Of a stretch of DNA of 43,994 nt, positions 23,039 through 31,093 are shown in pieces (the first letter of the stretch is position 1; the number at the start of each line of letters is the position of its first letter). Made by a program: the position numbers and the translations under genes. The DNA comes from Clostridia bacterium (GTDB taxonomy: Bacteria; Bacillota; Clostridia; Christensenellales; Borkfalkiaceae), in the NCBI GenBank assembly GCA_021204625.1, contig JAJPZA010000051.1:3310-47303 (forward strand), written 5' to 3'. Below the pieces are notes generated by a model. That model was not told the origin of the DNA, searched no databases, and saw nothing but the letters and a program-made list of their open reading frames with translations.

Positions 23039-23905
23039 ATGGATTATGATTACATCAATGACTTGAAGGTTATAAAAGATGTTGCAGGTCTTTCCTGGAA
23101 TGAACTGGCGGAAGGGATTGGCATTCATCGGGCGACGCTGTTCAGGTGGCTGGACGGAACCGCTGTTCCGTCTCCGGCGAATCTGGACAGCATATACTCT
23201 TATGCCTTCATCCAAAATTGCCGTCTGAACGAAATGCAAGTCAGGCTGTACAATGACATGTATGCCGGTTCGGACACGGTTGTCCTATTTCATGGCGCAA
23301 AGACGGAGGTTGCCAGCGGCATATCATTTGCGAACTCCAGAAAGAAGAATGATTTTGGGCAAGGCTTTTATTGCGGAGAGACTTTCGTCCAGGCAGAAAA
23401 ATGCGTGGCTCAGTTTCCCGATGGGTCTGTTTACATCCTGGCTTTTGACCGGAATGGCCTGAATTGCCAATCTTTCTCAGTTAGCGCGGAATGGATTTTG
23501 GCGGTTTCGTATTACCGCGGATATTTGGATCCGTATCCAGAGTACCGGAATCATCCCAAGATGCAGGCAATAATTGAAAAAACCGAGGCGGCAGATTACA
23601 TATGCGCCCCGGTAGCGGACAACACAATGTATGAAATGATACATGATTTTGCAGAAGAGTTTACAACAGACGGACTGTGCTGTCGCTGCCTGGCTGCCTC
23701 AGATCCGGGGTATCAGTACATATTCAGAAAAGGCAGCGCCTTAGAGCGTCTGACCATGCTGCACCGCTGCTATCTGACGGAAGAAGAGAAGACGGAATTC
23801 ATCAGAAATGGCTTGACGAATCAAACATATGCGGCAGGCAATGTGAGAGCCGCAAGAAGAGAATACATGAGGGAAGGCCAAACTATTGGCCAGATACTGT
23901 CATGA
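23039..23905 (+). CDS. HTH protein with DUF3990-like (ADP-ribosyltransferase-like) domain
   Basis: A 288-residue two-domain protein. Residues about 5-60 form a Cro/C1-type helix-turn-helix (LSWNELAEGIGIHRATLFRWLDG). From about 80 on it resembles DUF3990, a family placed near ADP-ribosyltransferases: LFHGAK at 83-88, then FANS...DFGQGFYCGE (98-114), an AEKCV helix and a YILAFD strand. I start it at ATG 23039; an in-frame TTG lies 6 bases upstream. The stop overlaps the next gene (ATGA), so the two are made together. A toxin-like effector with its own DNA-binding domain, paired with an antitoxin, fits the layout. The biochemical activity is not proven by the sequence. Confidence 0.65.
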   Translation: MDYDYINDLKVIKDVAGLSWNELAEGIGIHRATLFRWLDGTAVPSPANLDSIYSYAFIQNCRLNEMQVRLYNDMYAGSDTVVLFHGAKTEVASGISFANSRKKNDFGQGFYCGETFVQAEKCVAQFPDGSVYILAFDRNGLNCQSFSVSAEWILAVSYYRGYLDPYPEYRNHPKMQAIIEKTEAADYICAPVADNTMYEMIHDFAEEFTTDGLCCRCLAASDPGYQYIFRKGSALERLTMLHRCYLTEEEKTEFIRNGLTNQTYAAGNVRAARREYMREGQTIGQILS

Positions 23906-24429
23906 GAGATATGGATGGAAATGGCTTGATGCTGTGCAAAATGCAGGCCAGAATGTTTGCAGACTCATTGAAGGAAACAGAGTGCAGTTCTCCTGTGTTC
24001 ATCCGGAGATTTATGAATTCAGATTTTGTCACTCATCTGGATTCCGGATATTATCTGTGTGAAAGTTCTGCGCCGGATGAGCCTTTTCTGGCCTTGGAGG
24101 AGCAGTATGGCCGCAGCGAATACGGCAAGATAAAGTATTCCGAAGACCAGCTGTACTGGATTGGGTACATGTACAGGCACTGGTGCTATACCCGTGAGAT
24201 GTCCAGCAAGCGTCTGTACAAGCTTGTAAAGCCCAATACCCTTAGAGAAGTGTATTTGCCATATCATACGCTGGATCCGGAAAATGCCATAGAACGCATC
24301 AAAGAGGCGAAAGGCTTTGAGGATGATTGTGACATAATTGCGAGGGGAGTTGAATGCGCGCGCAGGCTTCTGTATGAGAATGAAGCAAAGGAAGCCGCTG
24401 CCATGGCTGCTCATAAAGACGAACCATAA
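23902..24429 (+). CDS. Hypothetical partner of the HTH-DUF3990-like gene (possible antitoxin)
   Basis: The 175-residue frame starts at ATG 23902 within the ATGA overlap with the upstream gene; the open frame extends further 5' but inside that gene. No membrane or signal segment. It contains a helical N-terminus with FIRRFMNSD, an acidic stretch, and a conserved-looking central block YWIGYMYRHWCYTREMSSKRLYKLV read in parts (YWIGYMYRHW, then SSKRLYKLVKP), followed by YLPYHTLDPENAIERIKEA. The C-terminus is acidic and Ala-rich. I do not recognise a named family with certainty. Translational coupling to a possible toxin suggests an antitoxin or cofactor. Confidence 0.6.
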   Translation: MRDMDGNGLMLCKMQARMFADSLKETECSSPVFIRRFMNSDFVTHLDSGYYLCESSAPDEPFLALEEQYGRSEYGKIKYSEDQLYWIGYMYRHWCYTREMSSKRLYKLVKPNTLREVYLPYHTLDPENAIERIKEAKGFEDDCDIIARGVECARRLLYENEAKEAAAMAAHKDEP

Positions 24430-24484
24430 GCCCGTGGTTATGGTTTGGTTATATCCGGTTTAAGAATAGCTTATATCAAATCGT

Positions 24485-24514
24485 TTGACACAGGGCCCGG
24501 CCTTGTGATATAGT
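24485..24514 (+). promoter_or_regulatory. Promoter of the aspS-gatCAB operon
   Basis: TTGACA (24485-24490) and TATAGT (24509-24514) with an 18-base spacer stand just ahead of the T-box leader. The -35 is a perfect consensus. Confidence 0.75.
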
Positions 24515-24539
24515 TTAGGCACAACAGAACATTCAATAA

Positions 24540-24799
24540 AAGCTGAGACGGAGAGAAGTAACGCACCTTATCGCTCACAGAGAGCAGGGGCCGGTGAAAT
24601 CCCTGCAGAATGAATCTGCGCGAATAACACTCCCGAGCTGCAGCCTGAAAAGCAATGAGTAGGGTGAGCCGTAAGTTCCACGTTACGGAACAGGGGTTTT
24701 GTGAACCCCGCAGAGAGCCGCCATGGATATGGCGGAAATTGGGTGGCACCGCGAACATCGTTCGTCCCGATAGAGAGTTATCGGAACGGGCGTTTTTTT
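24540..24799 (+). promoter_or_regulatory. T-box leader (Asn/Glu-type specifier) of aspS-gatCAB
   Basis: A tRNA-sensing transcription attenuator. Stem I carries an AGTA loop-E-like motif (24557-24560) and ACAGAGAGC. The specifier side reads CGAATAACAC at 24621-24630, where GAA (Glu), AAT and AAC (both Asn) overlap. The T-box GGGTGGCACCGCG is at 24741-24753. Its TGGC pairs with the GCCA end expected of tRNA-Asn and tRNA-Glu. The terminator stem is 24763-24792, followed by seven T. Intermediate hairpins (CCGTAAG/TTACGG-type, GGGGTT/AACCCC and CCGCCAT/ATGGCGG) fit stems II-III. Uncharged tRNA should permit read-through into aspS. This fills the 436-base gap before aspS. Confidence 0.92.
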
Positions 24800-24865
24800 A
24801 TACATACATTCAGAAACAGCATCAGCGCTTAGGCCGCGTTTTGCGGCGGAAAAGGAGAATGAGAG

Positions 24866-26605
24866 ATGGCAGACATGTATCGCACGAAGACGTGCGGGGA
24901 TATCGGAGAGCAGTGCGTGGGAGAGACAGTGAGGCTTGCCGGATGGGTTGAAAACATCAGGGACCATGGTGGCATATCCTTCATAGACCTCAGGGACTTT
25001 TACGGCGTAGTGCAGGTGGTAATGAGGGACGTATCCCTCCTCAAGGGAATTTCACGCGAGGACTGCGTTTCCGTGGAAGGGCTCATAGAGCACAGGGATG
25101 AGGAGACGTACAACCCCAAGATTCCTTCCGGCACCGTGGAGCTGGACTGCAAGTCCGTGGACATGCTCGGAAAGGTCAGGGAGACCCTGCCCTTTGAAAT
25201 AGTCACATCCAAGGAGATCCGTGAGGATTTAAGGCTCAAGTACAGGTTCCTGGACCTTAGAAACAGGAAGGTCAAGGACAACATAGTTTTGAGGGCCGAG
25301 GTCATAAAGTTCCTCCGCCAGCAGATGGAGGACATGGGCTTTCTGGAGGTCCAGACGCCAATCCTCTGCGCATCCTCTCCGGAAGGCGCAAGGGATTACA
25401 TAGTTCCGTCCAGAAGATACAAGGGCAAATTCTACGCTCTTCCCCAGGCTCCCCAGCAGTACAAGCAGCTGCTCATGGTCTCCGGAATAGACAAGTACTA
25501 CCAGATAGCACCTTGCTTCCGTGATGAGGACGCCAGGGCGGACCGGTCGCCCGGAGAGTTCTACCAGCTGGATTTTGAGATGGCTTTCGCAACGCAGGAG
25601 GATGTGTTTGCGGTAGGAGAGAAGGTCCTGGAGGCCACGTTCAAAAAGTTCGCACCCGCAGGATACAAGGTAACAAGCGCCCCGTTCCCGGTATATTCAT
25701 ATGAGCAGGCAATGCTGGAGTTCGGCACGGACAAGCCGGACCTTAGAAACCCGCTCCGCATTATAGACCTCTCAGAGTTCTTCCTGCACTGCACCTTCAA
25801 GCCGTTCATCGGCAAGACGGTAAGAGCTATAAAGGTCCACGCGGACATGAGCAAGAGCTTCCATGAGCGCATGCTCCAGTTCGCTACATCGCAGGGCCTC
25901 GGCGGCCTCGGGTACCTTGAGGTATTGCAGGACGGCTCATACAAGGGCCCCATAGACAAGTTCATTCCGGCAGAGTACAAGGAAACACTCCGCTCCATCG
26001 CATCCCTTGAGATAGGAGACACCATCTTCTTCATCGCGGACAACGCGGTGGAGGCGCCGCGCCTTGCGGGCATAATCCGCCAGGAGCTTGGCAAGCGCCT
26101 CAATCTTCTGGAGCAGAATGCATACAGGTTCTGCTTCGTGGATGACTTCCCCATGTACGAAGAGGATGAGAACGGCAAGCCTGCCTTCACGCACAATCCC
26201 TTCTCCATGCCCCAGGGAGGCTTGGAGGCTCTGAACGGAGACGTGTACAAAGTCCTGGCATACCAGTACGATATAGTCTGCAACGGCGTGGAGCTCTCAT
26301 CCGGAGCCGTCAGAAACCATGACCTTGATATAATGAAGAAGGCCTTTGAGATAGCCGGATACGATGAAAAGACCCTTGAGGAGAAGTTCGGCGCCCTGTA
26401 TACGGCCTTCAAGTTCGGCGCTCCCCCGCACGCCGGCATGGCTCCAGGCATAGACCGCATGCTTATGCTCCTTCGCGGCGAAGAGAATATCCGCGAGGTC
26501 ATAGCTTTCCCCATGAGCGCAAACGCGCAGGATCTCATGTGCGGAGCCCCCAACGAAGTCACGGAGCTGCAGCTTAGGGAAGTGCACATCAAGGTGCGCC
26601 AGTAA
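24866..26605 (+). CDS. aspS: Aspartate--tRNA(Asp/Asn) ligase, probably non-discriminating
   Basis: A 579-residue bacterial-type class II synthetase. It has an N-terminal OB-fold anticodon-binding domain, class II motif 2 (FRDEDARADRSPGEF), the GAD insertion domain in the middle, and motif 3 (GMAPGIDRMLML) near the C-terminus. In the anticodon-binding fold the sequence reads NIRDHGGISFIDLRD with His34. His at this site, rather than Leu, marks AspRS enzymes that also charge tRNA-Asn, as shown for the Pseudomonas enzyme. That fits the co-transcribed gatCAB genes, which convert Asp-tRNA-Asn to Asn-tRNA-Asn. No asparaginyl-tRNA synthetase is visible in the window. Expression is set by the T-box leader 70 bases upstream. 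Confidence 0.94.
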   Translation: MADMYRTKTCGDIGEQCVGETVRLAGWVENIRDHGGISFIDLRDFYGVVQVVMRDVSLLKGISREDCVSVEGLIEHRDEETYNPKIPSGTVELDCKSVDMLGKVRETLPFEIVTSKEIREDLRLKYRFLDLRNRKVKDNIVLRAEVIKFLRQQMEDMGFLEVQTPILCASSPEGARDYIVPSRRYKGKFYALPQAPQQYKQLLMVSGIDKYYQIAPCFRDEDARADRSPGEFYQLDFEMAFATQEDVFAVGEKVLEATFKKFAPAGYKVTSAPFPVYSYEQAMLEFGTDKPDLRNPLRIIDLSEFFLHCTFKPFIGKTVRAIKVHADMSKSFHERMLQFATSQGLGGLGYLEVLQDGSYKGPIDKFIPAEYKETLRSIASLEIGDTIFFIADNAVEAPRLAGIIRQELGKRLNLLEQNAYRFCFVDDFPMYEEDENGKPAFTHNPFSMPQGGLEALNGDVYKVLAYQYDIVCNGVELSSGAVRNHDLDIMKKAFEIAGYDEKTLEEKFGALYTAFKFGAPPHAGMAPGIDRMLMLLRGEENIREVIAFPMSANAQDLMCGAPNEVTELQLREVHIKVRQ

Positions 26606-26767
26606 TCCGCGGGCCTGAAGGCCGCGGGAAACTCCCCGCAAACTTCGTTTGCGCTGGCAGTATGATTGATTCAACCATGTTTTTTGCACTCTCTGAAGGG
26701 CGCAAAAATCATGTTCAGGCGCAGGCCCGAGAAGGGTTCTGGCCGTACAAATGCAGGAGGTGTTAGG

Positions 26768-27058
26768 ATGGTAACACGTGAGGAAATAAAGACTCTCGCG
26801 AAGCTCGCCAAGCTGGACTTCGATGACGCCCGCTGTGAGGCGTTTGAGAACGAGTTCGCAGAGATAATAGCTTTCGCAGACACCATAAACTGCGAGATTT
26901 CCGGAGACAATGACACCATTAACGAAGTGGGCGGCAGAAGCGAGGACATCATGGACCTTCGCGAAGACACCGTCCGCCCCAGCCTGGACAATGAGAAGAT
27001 AACGTCCAACGTGGAGAGCGAGAACGGGTATTTCCCCGTACGGAGGGTTGTAAAATGA
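26768..27058 (+). CDS. gatC: Asp-tRNA(Asn)/Glu-tRNA(Gln) amidotransferase subunit GatC
   Basis: The small 96-residue subunit that bridges GatA and GatB and stabilises the complex. It shows the typical start VTREEIKTLAKLAKLDFDD and the later RSEDIMDLREDTVRPS segment. The frame extends upstream to 26666, but AGGAGGTG at 26755-26762 sits 5 bases before ATG 26768, which gives the usual GatC length. It overlaps gatA by four bases (ATGA), so expression is coupled. The 162-base gap after aspS contains a GC-rich hairpin but no T-run, so read-through from aspS is expected. Confidence 0.93.
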   Translation: MVTREEIKTLAKLAKLDFDDARCEAFENEFAEIIAFADTINCEISGDNDTINEVGGRSEDIMDLREDTVRPSLDNEKITSNVESENGYFPVRRVVK

Positions 27059-28503
27059 CAAGCACAATCTCCCGTCTTTCCGCGCTGCTCCATGCCGGCG
27101 TGATTTCTTCCGTAGAGCTCACCAGGCTCTATATCGCAGAAATTGAAAAGCAGAACAAGGACCTGAACGCATACGTCTTGAAGACTTATGACGAGGCCAT
27201 CTCCAACGCCAGGGCCGCGGACAAGCTTCTTAAAGAGGGATGCGCGTCTCCCCTGTGCGGCATCCCAATGACCCTGAAGGACAACATAGCCACGGACGGA
27301 ATAGAGACTACATGCTGCTCCAAGATTCTACGTGGATACAAGCCCATATATGACGCAACCGTCTGGACAAAGCTCAAGTCCCAGGGAGCGGTTTTGCTTG
27401 GCAAAACCAACATGGATGAGTTCGCCATGGGCTCAACGTCCGAGACTTCCGTATACGGCCGTCCCAAAAATCCCAGGGACCTTGGAAAGGTTACCGGCGG
27501 CTCTTCCGGCGGCGGCGCTGCCGCTGTATGCGCTCATATAGCGGGATATGCCATAGGCTCCGACACTGGCGGCTCCATACGCCAGCCTTCATCTTTCTGC
27601 GGAGTGGTAGGATTCAAGCCCACGTACGGTGCGGTCTCCAGATACGGCCTCATAGCATACGGCTCATCCCTGGACCAGATAGGCCCGCTTACGACGTCCG
27701 TCTCGGATGCGGCACTCGTATATGATGCCATAAAGGGAATAGACCCCATGGACATGACCTCCACGGACATCTCCCTGGAGCCCACAAACCTCGAGTCCAG
27801 CGCGAAGGGCCTTCGCATTGGCCTTGCCAAAGAGTTCTTTGAAGGCCTCTCTCCCGAGATGACGGCGGTAATCCGCGGGGCTGCGGAAAAGTACAGAGAG
27901 GCGGGGGCTGAGATAATAGAGCTCTCCGTGCCGTCACTCAAGGCCGCACTTCCCGTGTACTACATAATAGCCTGCGCGGAGGCTTCTTCCAACCTCGGCC
28001 GTTATGACGGCATCCGTTACGGATTCCGCGCGTCCAACTATTCCTCCGTGGATGACATGGTAATAAAGACCAGGACGGAGGGCTTCGGCCGCGAAGTGCA
28101 GAAGCGCATAATGCTGGGCACATATGTGCTTTCCAGCGGATACATGGACGCGTATTACAAGAAGGCCTGCCTGCTCCGCGAAAGGATACAGGCCGAGATG
28201 AACGGCGTCTTTGAAAAGTGCGACGTCCTGTTCGCACCCACGGTTCCCGTGACGGCTTTCGTTGAAGGATATTCCGGGGGCAACGCCATTGAGACATATC
28301 TTTCCGATGTGTGCACGGTGCCTGTGAACATAGCTGGGCTTCCGGGAATCTCCATTCCCGCAGGGAAGATAGACGGCATGCCCGCAGGGCTGCAGATAAT
28401 AGGAAACAAATTCCAGGACGCAAAGGTGCTCCAGACGGCGTACATCGCCGAAAGAGATGGCTTCTTTGATGTGGAAGATGTGAAAGGGGGTGTCCGGTTA
28501 TGA
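27055..28503 (+). CDS. gatA: Asp-tRNA(Asn)/Glu-tRNA(Gln) amidotransferase subunit GatA
   Basis: A 482-residue amidase-signature subunit that hydrolyses Gln and channels ammonia to GatB. The Ser-cisSer-Lys triad is intact: Lys75 in TLKDN, Ser150 in GGSSGG and Ser174 in DTGGSIRQP. The spacing is the same as in the Staphylococcus enzyme. It overlaps gatC and gatB by four bases on each side (ATGA), a tightly coupled gatCAB operon. It acts in the cytoplasm on mischarged Asp-tRNA-Asn and/or Glu-tRNA-Gln. Confidence 0.96.
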   Translation: MTSTISRLSALLHAGVISSVELTRLYIAEIEKQNKDLNAYVLKTYDEAISNARAADKLLKEGCASPLCGIPMTLKDNIATDGIETTCCSKILRGYKPIYDATVWTKLKSQGAVLLGKTNMDEFAMGSTSETSVYGRPKNPRDLGKVTGGSSGGGAAAVCAHIAGYAIGSDTGGSIRQPSSFCGVVGFKPTYGAVSRYGLIAYGSSLDQIGPLTTSVSDAALVYDAIKGIDPMDMTSTDISLEPTNLESSAKGLRIGLAKEFFEGLSPEMTAVIRGAAEKYREAGAEIIELSVPSLKAALPVYYIIACAEASSNLGRYDGIRYGFRASNYSSVDDMVIKTRTEGFGREVQKRIMLGTYVLSSGYMDAYYKKACLLRERIQAEMNGVFEKCDVLFAPTVPVTAFVEGYSGGNAIETYLSDVCTVPVNIAGLPGISIPAGKIDGMPAGLQIIGNKFQDAKVLQTAYIAERDGFFDVEDVKGGVRL

Positions 28504-29918
28504 AATATGAGCTTGTAGTAGGCCTTGAGACTCACGTTGAGTTGGCCACCAAAACCAAGATTTTCTGCGGATGCACGACGGCTTTCGGCGGAGCTCCCAA
28601 CACCCATTGCTGCCCCATATGCACAGGGCAGCCCGGCACTCTGCCGGTCCTTAACAAGCGCGTCATGGAGTACGGCATCCGCGCGGGCCTTGCGACCCAC
28701 TGCTCCATAAACACGGTGACCCATCTGGACCGCAAGAATTACTGCTATCCGGACCTTCCCAAGGCATACCAGATCTCGCAGTTCGACAAGCCCCTCTGCT
28801 ACGGCGGATACGTGGAGCTGGAGAGCGGCAAGCGCATACGCATAAAGCGCATCCACGTGGAAGAGGACGCCGGAAAGCTTGTGCATGAAAGAGGGTACAC
28901 GTTCGTGGATTACAACCGCGGCGGCGTGCCTCTCATTGAGATAGTGGCAGAGCCGGACGTCTCCAGTCCGGAAGAGGCCAGAGAGTACGTAGAGCGTCTC
29001 CAGCAGATCATGCGCTATGTGGGAGTCTCGGACTGCAAGATGCAGGAAGGGTCCATGCGCTGCGACATAAACATCTCCGTCCGCGAGGCCGGCACTACGG
29101 CCTTCACGACCCGCACGGAGATCAAGAACATGAACTCCGTGAACTACATGGAGAAGGCCATAGCATACGAGTTTGAGCGCCAGAAGGAAGTGTATTCCTC
29201 CGGCGGCAAGATAGAGCAGGCAACGCTCCGCTATGATGAGCGCACAGGCGAGACGTATCCCATGCGCACAAAGGAAGACGCGCAGGATTACCGCTACTTC
29301 CCGGAGCCTGACATACTCACCGTCAACATCCCGGAAAGCTATGTGGAGTCCGTCCGCACCTCTCTTCCGGAGCTCCCCCTGGAGAAGCTTCGCCGCTACA
29401 CCGCGGAGCTTGGGATCTCGGACGCAAACGCAAGGCTTATCGTAAAGTACAAGGCCGTTGCGGACTATTTTGAAAAGGCCGTCTCCCTCGGCGCCTCTCC
29501 CCGCAGGGCCGCCAACATGATAGTGGGCAACATATACGCCTCCATTGCCACAGAGGAGGAAAAGGAGAAGTTCCAGCTGGCCGTATCCGTGGAGGAGTTC
29601 GCCAAGCTCATTAAGCTCACGGACGAGGGCAAGATAAACACGACCATGGCCCAGATAACTCTCGGCAAGCTTCTTGAGTCCGGCGGCGCCGTGGAGGATT
29701 ATATCTCCAAGGAAGAGCTTGCCGGCATGGGCGAAGATGACCTCCAGAAAATCTGCGAGGAGGCCATATCCGCCAACCCCAAAGCCGTCTCGGACTTCAA
29801 GGCAGGAAAGGAAAAGGCCATCTCCGCAATGTTCGGCTACGTGAAGCGCGCCACCCAAGGCAAGGCGGACATCCGCAAGGCAGAGGCCATCATCCGGGAC
29901 CTTCTCAAGCACCAGTAA
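28500..29918 (+). CDS. gatB: Asp-tRNA(Asn)/Glu-tRNA(Gln) amidotransferase subunit GatB
   Basis: The 472-residue tRNA-binding subunit that phosphorylates the mischarged Asp or Glu and accepts ammonia from GatA. It starts with the conserved YELVVGLETHVEL. The zinc cysteines appear as CGC (23-25) and CCPIC (37-41). The catalytic kinase-like cradle continues through LDRKNYCYPDLPKAYQISQ-type sequence. The C-terminal YqeY-like helical tail for tRNA recognition is complete and ends in AIIRDLLKHQ. It overlaps gatA by four bases. No clear terminator follows. A long open frame on the opposite strand here is only a codon-bias shadow. Confidence 0.96.
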   Translation: MKYELVVGLETHVELATKTKIFCGCTTAFGGAPNTHCCPICTGQPGTLPVLNKRVMEYGIRAGLATHCSINTVTHLDRKNYCYPDLPKAYQISQFDKPLCYGGYVELESGKRIRIKRIHVEEDAGKLVHERGYTFVDYNRGGVPLIEIVAEPDVSSPEEAREYVERLQQIMRYVGVSDCKMQEGSMRCDINISVREAGTTAFTTRTEIKNMNSVNYMEKAIAYEFERQKEVYSSGGKIEQATLRYDERTGETYPMRTKEDAQDYRYFPEPDILTVNIPESYVESVRTSLPELPLEKLRRYTAELGISDANARLIVKYKAVADYFEKAVSLGASPRRAANMIVGNIYASIATEEEKEKFQLAVSVEEFAKLIKLTDEGKINTTMAQITLGKLLESGGAVEDYISKEELAGMGEDDLQKICEEAISANPKAVSDFKAGKEKAISAMFGYVKRATQGKADIRKAEAIIRDLLKHQ

Positions 29919-30045
29919 CGCCTCTGAGGAGCCGTTAAATAACGCACTTCCTTGGCCGTTACAGCCAGAATATAGAGATTTTAAGCCAATCCCAGGCTAA
30001 CAAAAAGGCCCGTCACAGGGCCTCATAGAGCCCGCATGAGAGAGC

Positions 30046-30066
30046 GTGCCGCAAGGCTTGCGGCAC
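30046..30066 (+). repeat. 21-bp near-palindrome just before prmA
   Basis: GTGCCGCAAG and CTTGCGGCAC are perfect inverse arms with a single G between. As RNA it would fold with a small loop about 13 bases before the prmA start, where it could influence initiation. There is no T-run, so it is not a terminator. Confidence 0.5.
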
Positions 30067-30079
30067 ACAAGACAAAGAT

Positions 30080-31030
30080 ATGAAATTCACAGAAGTTACC
30101 ATACACACAACCACAGAGGGCAGCGAGCTCGTTGCAGACGTCCTCTGGAGATACACCGTATACGGCGTGGCCATCTCGGACGTTGCGGACGTAATCGCCC
30201 TGCAGCAGAACAAGGTCATGTACTGGGATTATATGGATGAGTCCCTCACGGACCAGTCCGCAAACAAGGAGGTCCTTGTTAAATCCTTCATAGCCCTGGA
30301 CGAAACGGATACCATCCTTCCGGAGATCCGCGAGGATATAGAGGAGCTTGGCCGCTCATGCGTCGGCAACCTGTATCCCGGCAGCCTTGAGATAACTCTC
30401 CGCGAAGTGGAAGGGGATGAATGGCACGCCATCTGGAAAGAGCACTTCAGGCCCATCCATATAGGAGCGGATGTTGTTGTCGTTCCGGAATGGATCCGGT
30501 ATGACAGGAAGCCCGGCGAGAAGGTTGTGTATCTGGATTCCAACATGGCTTTCGGCACGGGGGAGCATGAGACCACATCCATGTGCCTGGAGCTCATGCA
30601 GGATTATATAAAGCCCAAAACGGTGTGCATAGACGTGGGATGCGGAAGCGGAATACTAGGAATCGCGGCAATTAAGCTCGGGGCAAAGCACGCTTACCTT
30701 ACGGATATAGACAAGGTGGCGGTTGAGAGCGCGGCCCATAATGCGAAGCTGAACTGTGTGCAGGACAACGTGGACATAGTCCAGACCAACCTCATAGACG
30801 GCTTTGACGTCCAGGGAGATCTCGTTGTGGCCAACATAACGGCGGAGATCCTCTGCGGCCTCGCGTCCGCCATCCCCAAGTGCCTCAATAAGGGCGGCAC
30901 CTTGATCCTTTCCGGAATCATTGAGGACAGGGTGGACATGGTGCTGGAATTCTTCCTTCCGCAGGGCCTGGAGCTTGTGAAGCGCAGGCAGAAAGGGGGG
31001 TGGATAGCCCTGGTATTCAAATCCGTATAA
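30080..31030 (+). CDS. prmA: Ribosomal protein L11 methyltransferase
   Basis: A 316-residue PrmA. It has an N-terminal substrate-recognition domain (MKFTEVTIHTTTEGSE, WYK-like contacts) and a C-terminal SAM-dependent methyltransferase domain. Motif I is VDVGCGSGILGIAA (about residues 180-193). The catalytic-side motif VVANITAEIL follows, and the family end GGWIALVF is kept. It trimethylates amino groups on ribosomal protein L11 (uL11). The start is set by family alignment, as no strong Shine-Dalgarno is seen and a hairpin lies just upstream. The rsmE gene follows 63 bases later, the usual prmA-rsmE-mtaB order of Clostridia. Confidence 0.94.
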   Translation: MKFTEVTIHTTTEGSELVADVLWRYTVYGVAISDVADVIALQQNKVMYWDYMDESLTDQSANKEVLVKSFIALDETDTILPEIREDIEELGRSCVGNLYPGSLEITLREVEGDEWHAIWKEHFRPIHIGADVVVVPEWIRYDRKPGEKVVYLDSNMAFGTGEHETTSMCLELMQDYIKPKTVCIDVGCGSGILGIAAIKLGAKHAYLTDIDKVAVESAAHNAKLNCVQDNVDIVQTNLIDGFDVQGDLVVANITAEILCGLASAIPKCLNKGGTLILSGIIEDRVDMVLEFFLPQGLELVKRRQKGGWIALVFKSV

Positions 31031-31093
31031 GCACATCCAAACGAAAATATACGCAAAACACCCACGGGCGGAACAAAAAGAGAGAGCATACAC

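Noticed and set aside
24422-24445. 8-bp inverted repeat at the end of the HTH-DUF3990 partner gene as a terminator
   Set aside because: The stem is A/T-rich, has an 8-base loop and only three T after it. It is too weak to call.
25561-26592. A 343-codon minus-strand frame opposite aspS
   Set aside because: It lies entirely within the well-conserved aspS and shows low-complexity, Ser/Arg-rich translation typical of an antisense shadow.
26607-26630. GC-rich hairpin after aspS as a terminator
   Set aside because: No T-run follows, and read-through into gatC is expected from the operon logic.
28155-29912. A 585-codon open frame on the minus strand opposite gatB
   Set aside because: gatB is fully conserved on the + strand. 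The antisense frame is a shadow of its codon bias and has no recognisable domains or ribosome site.
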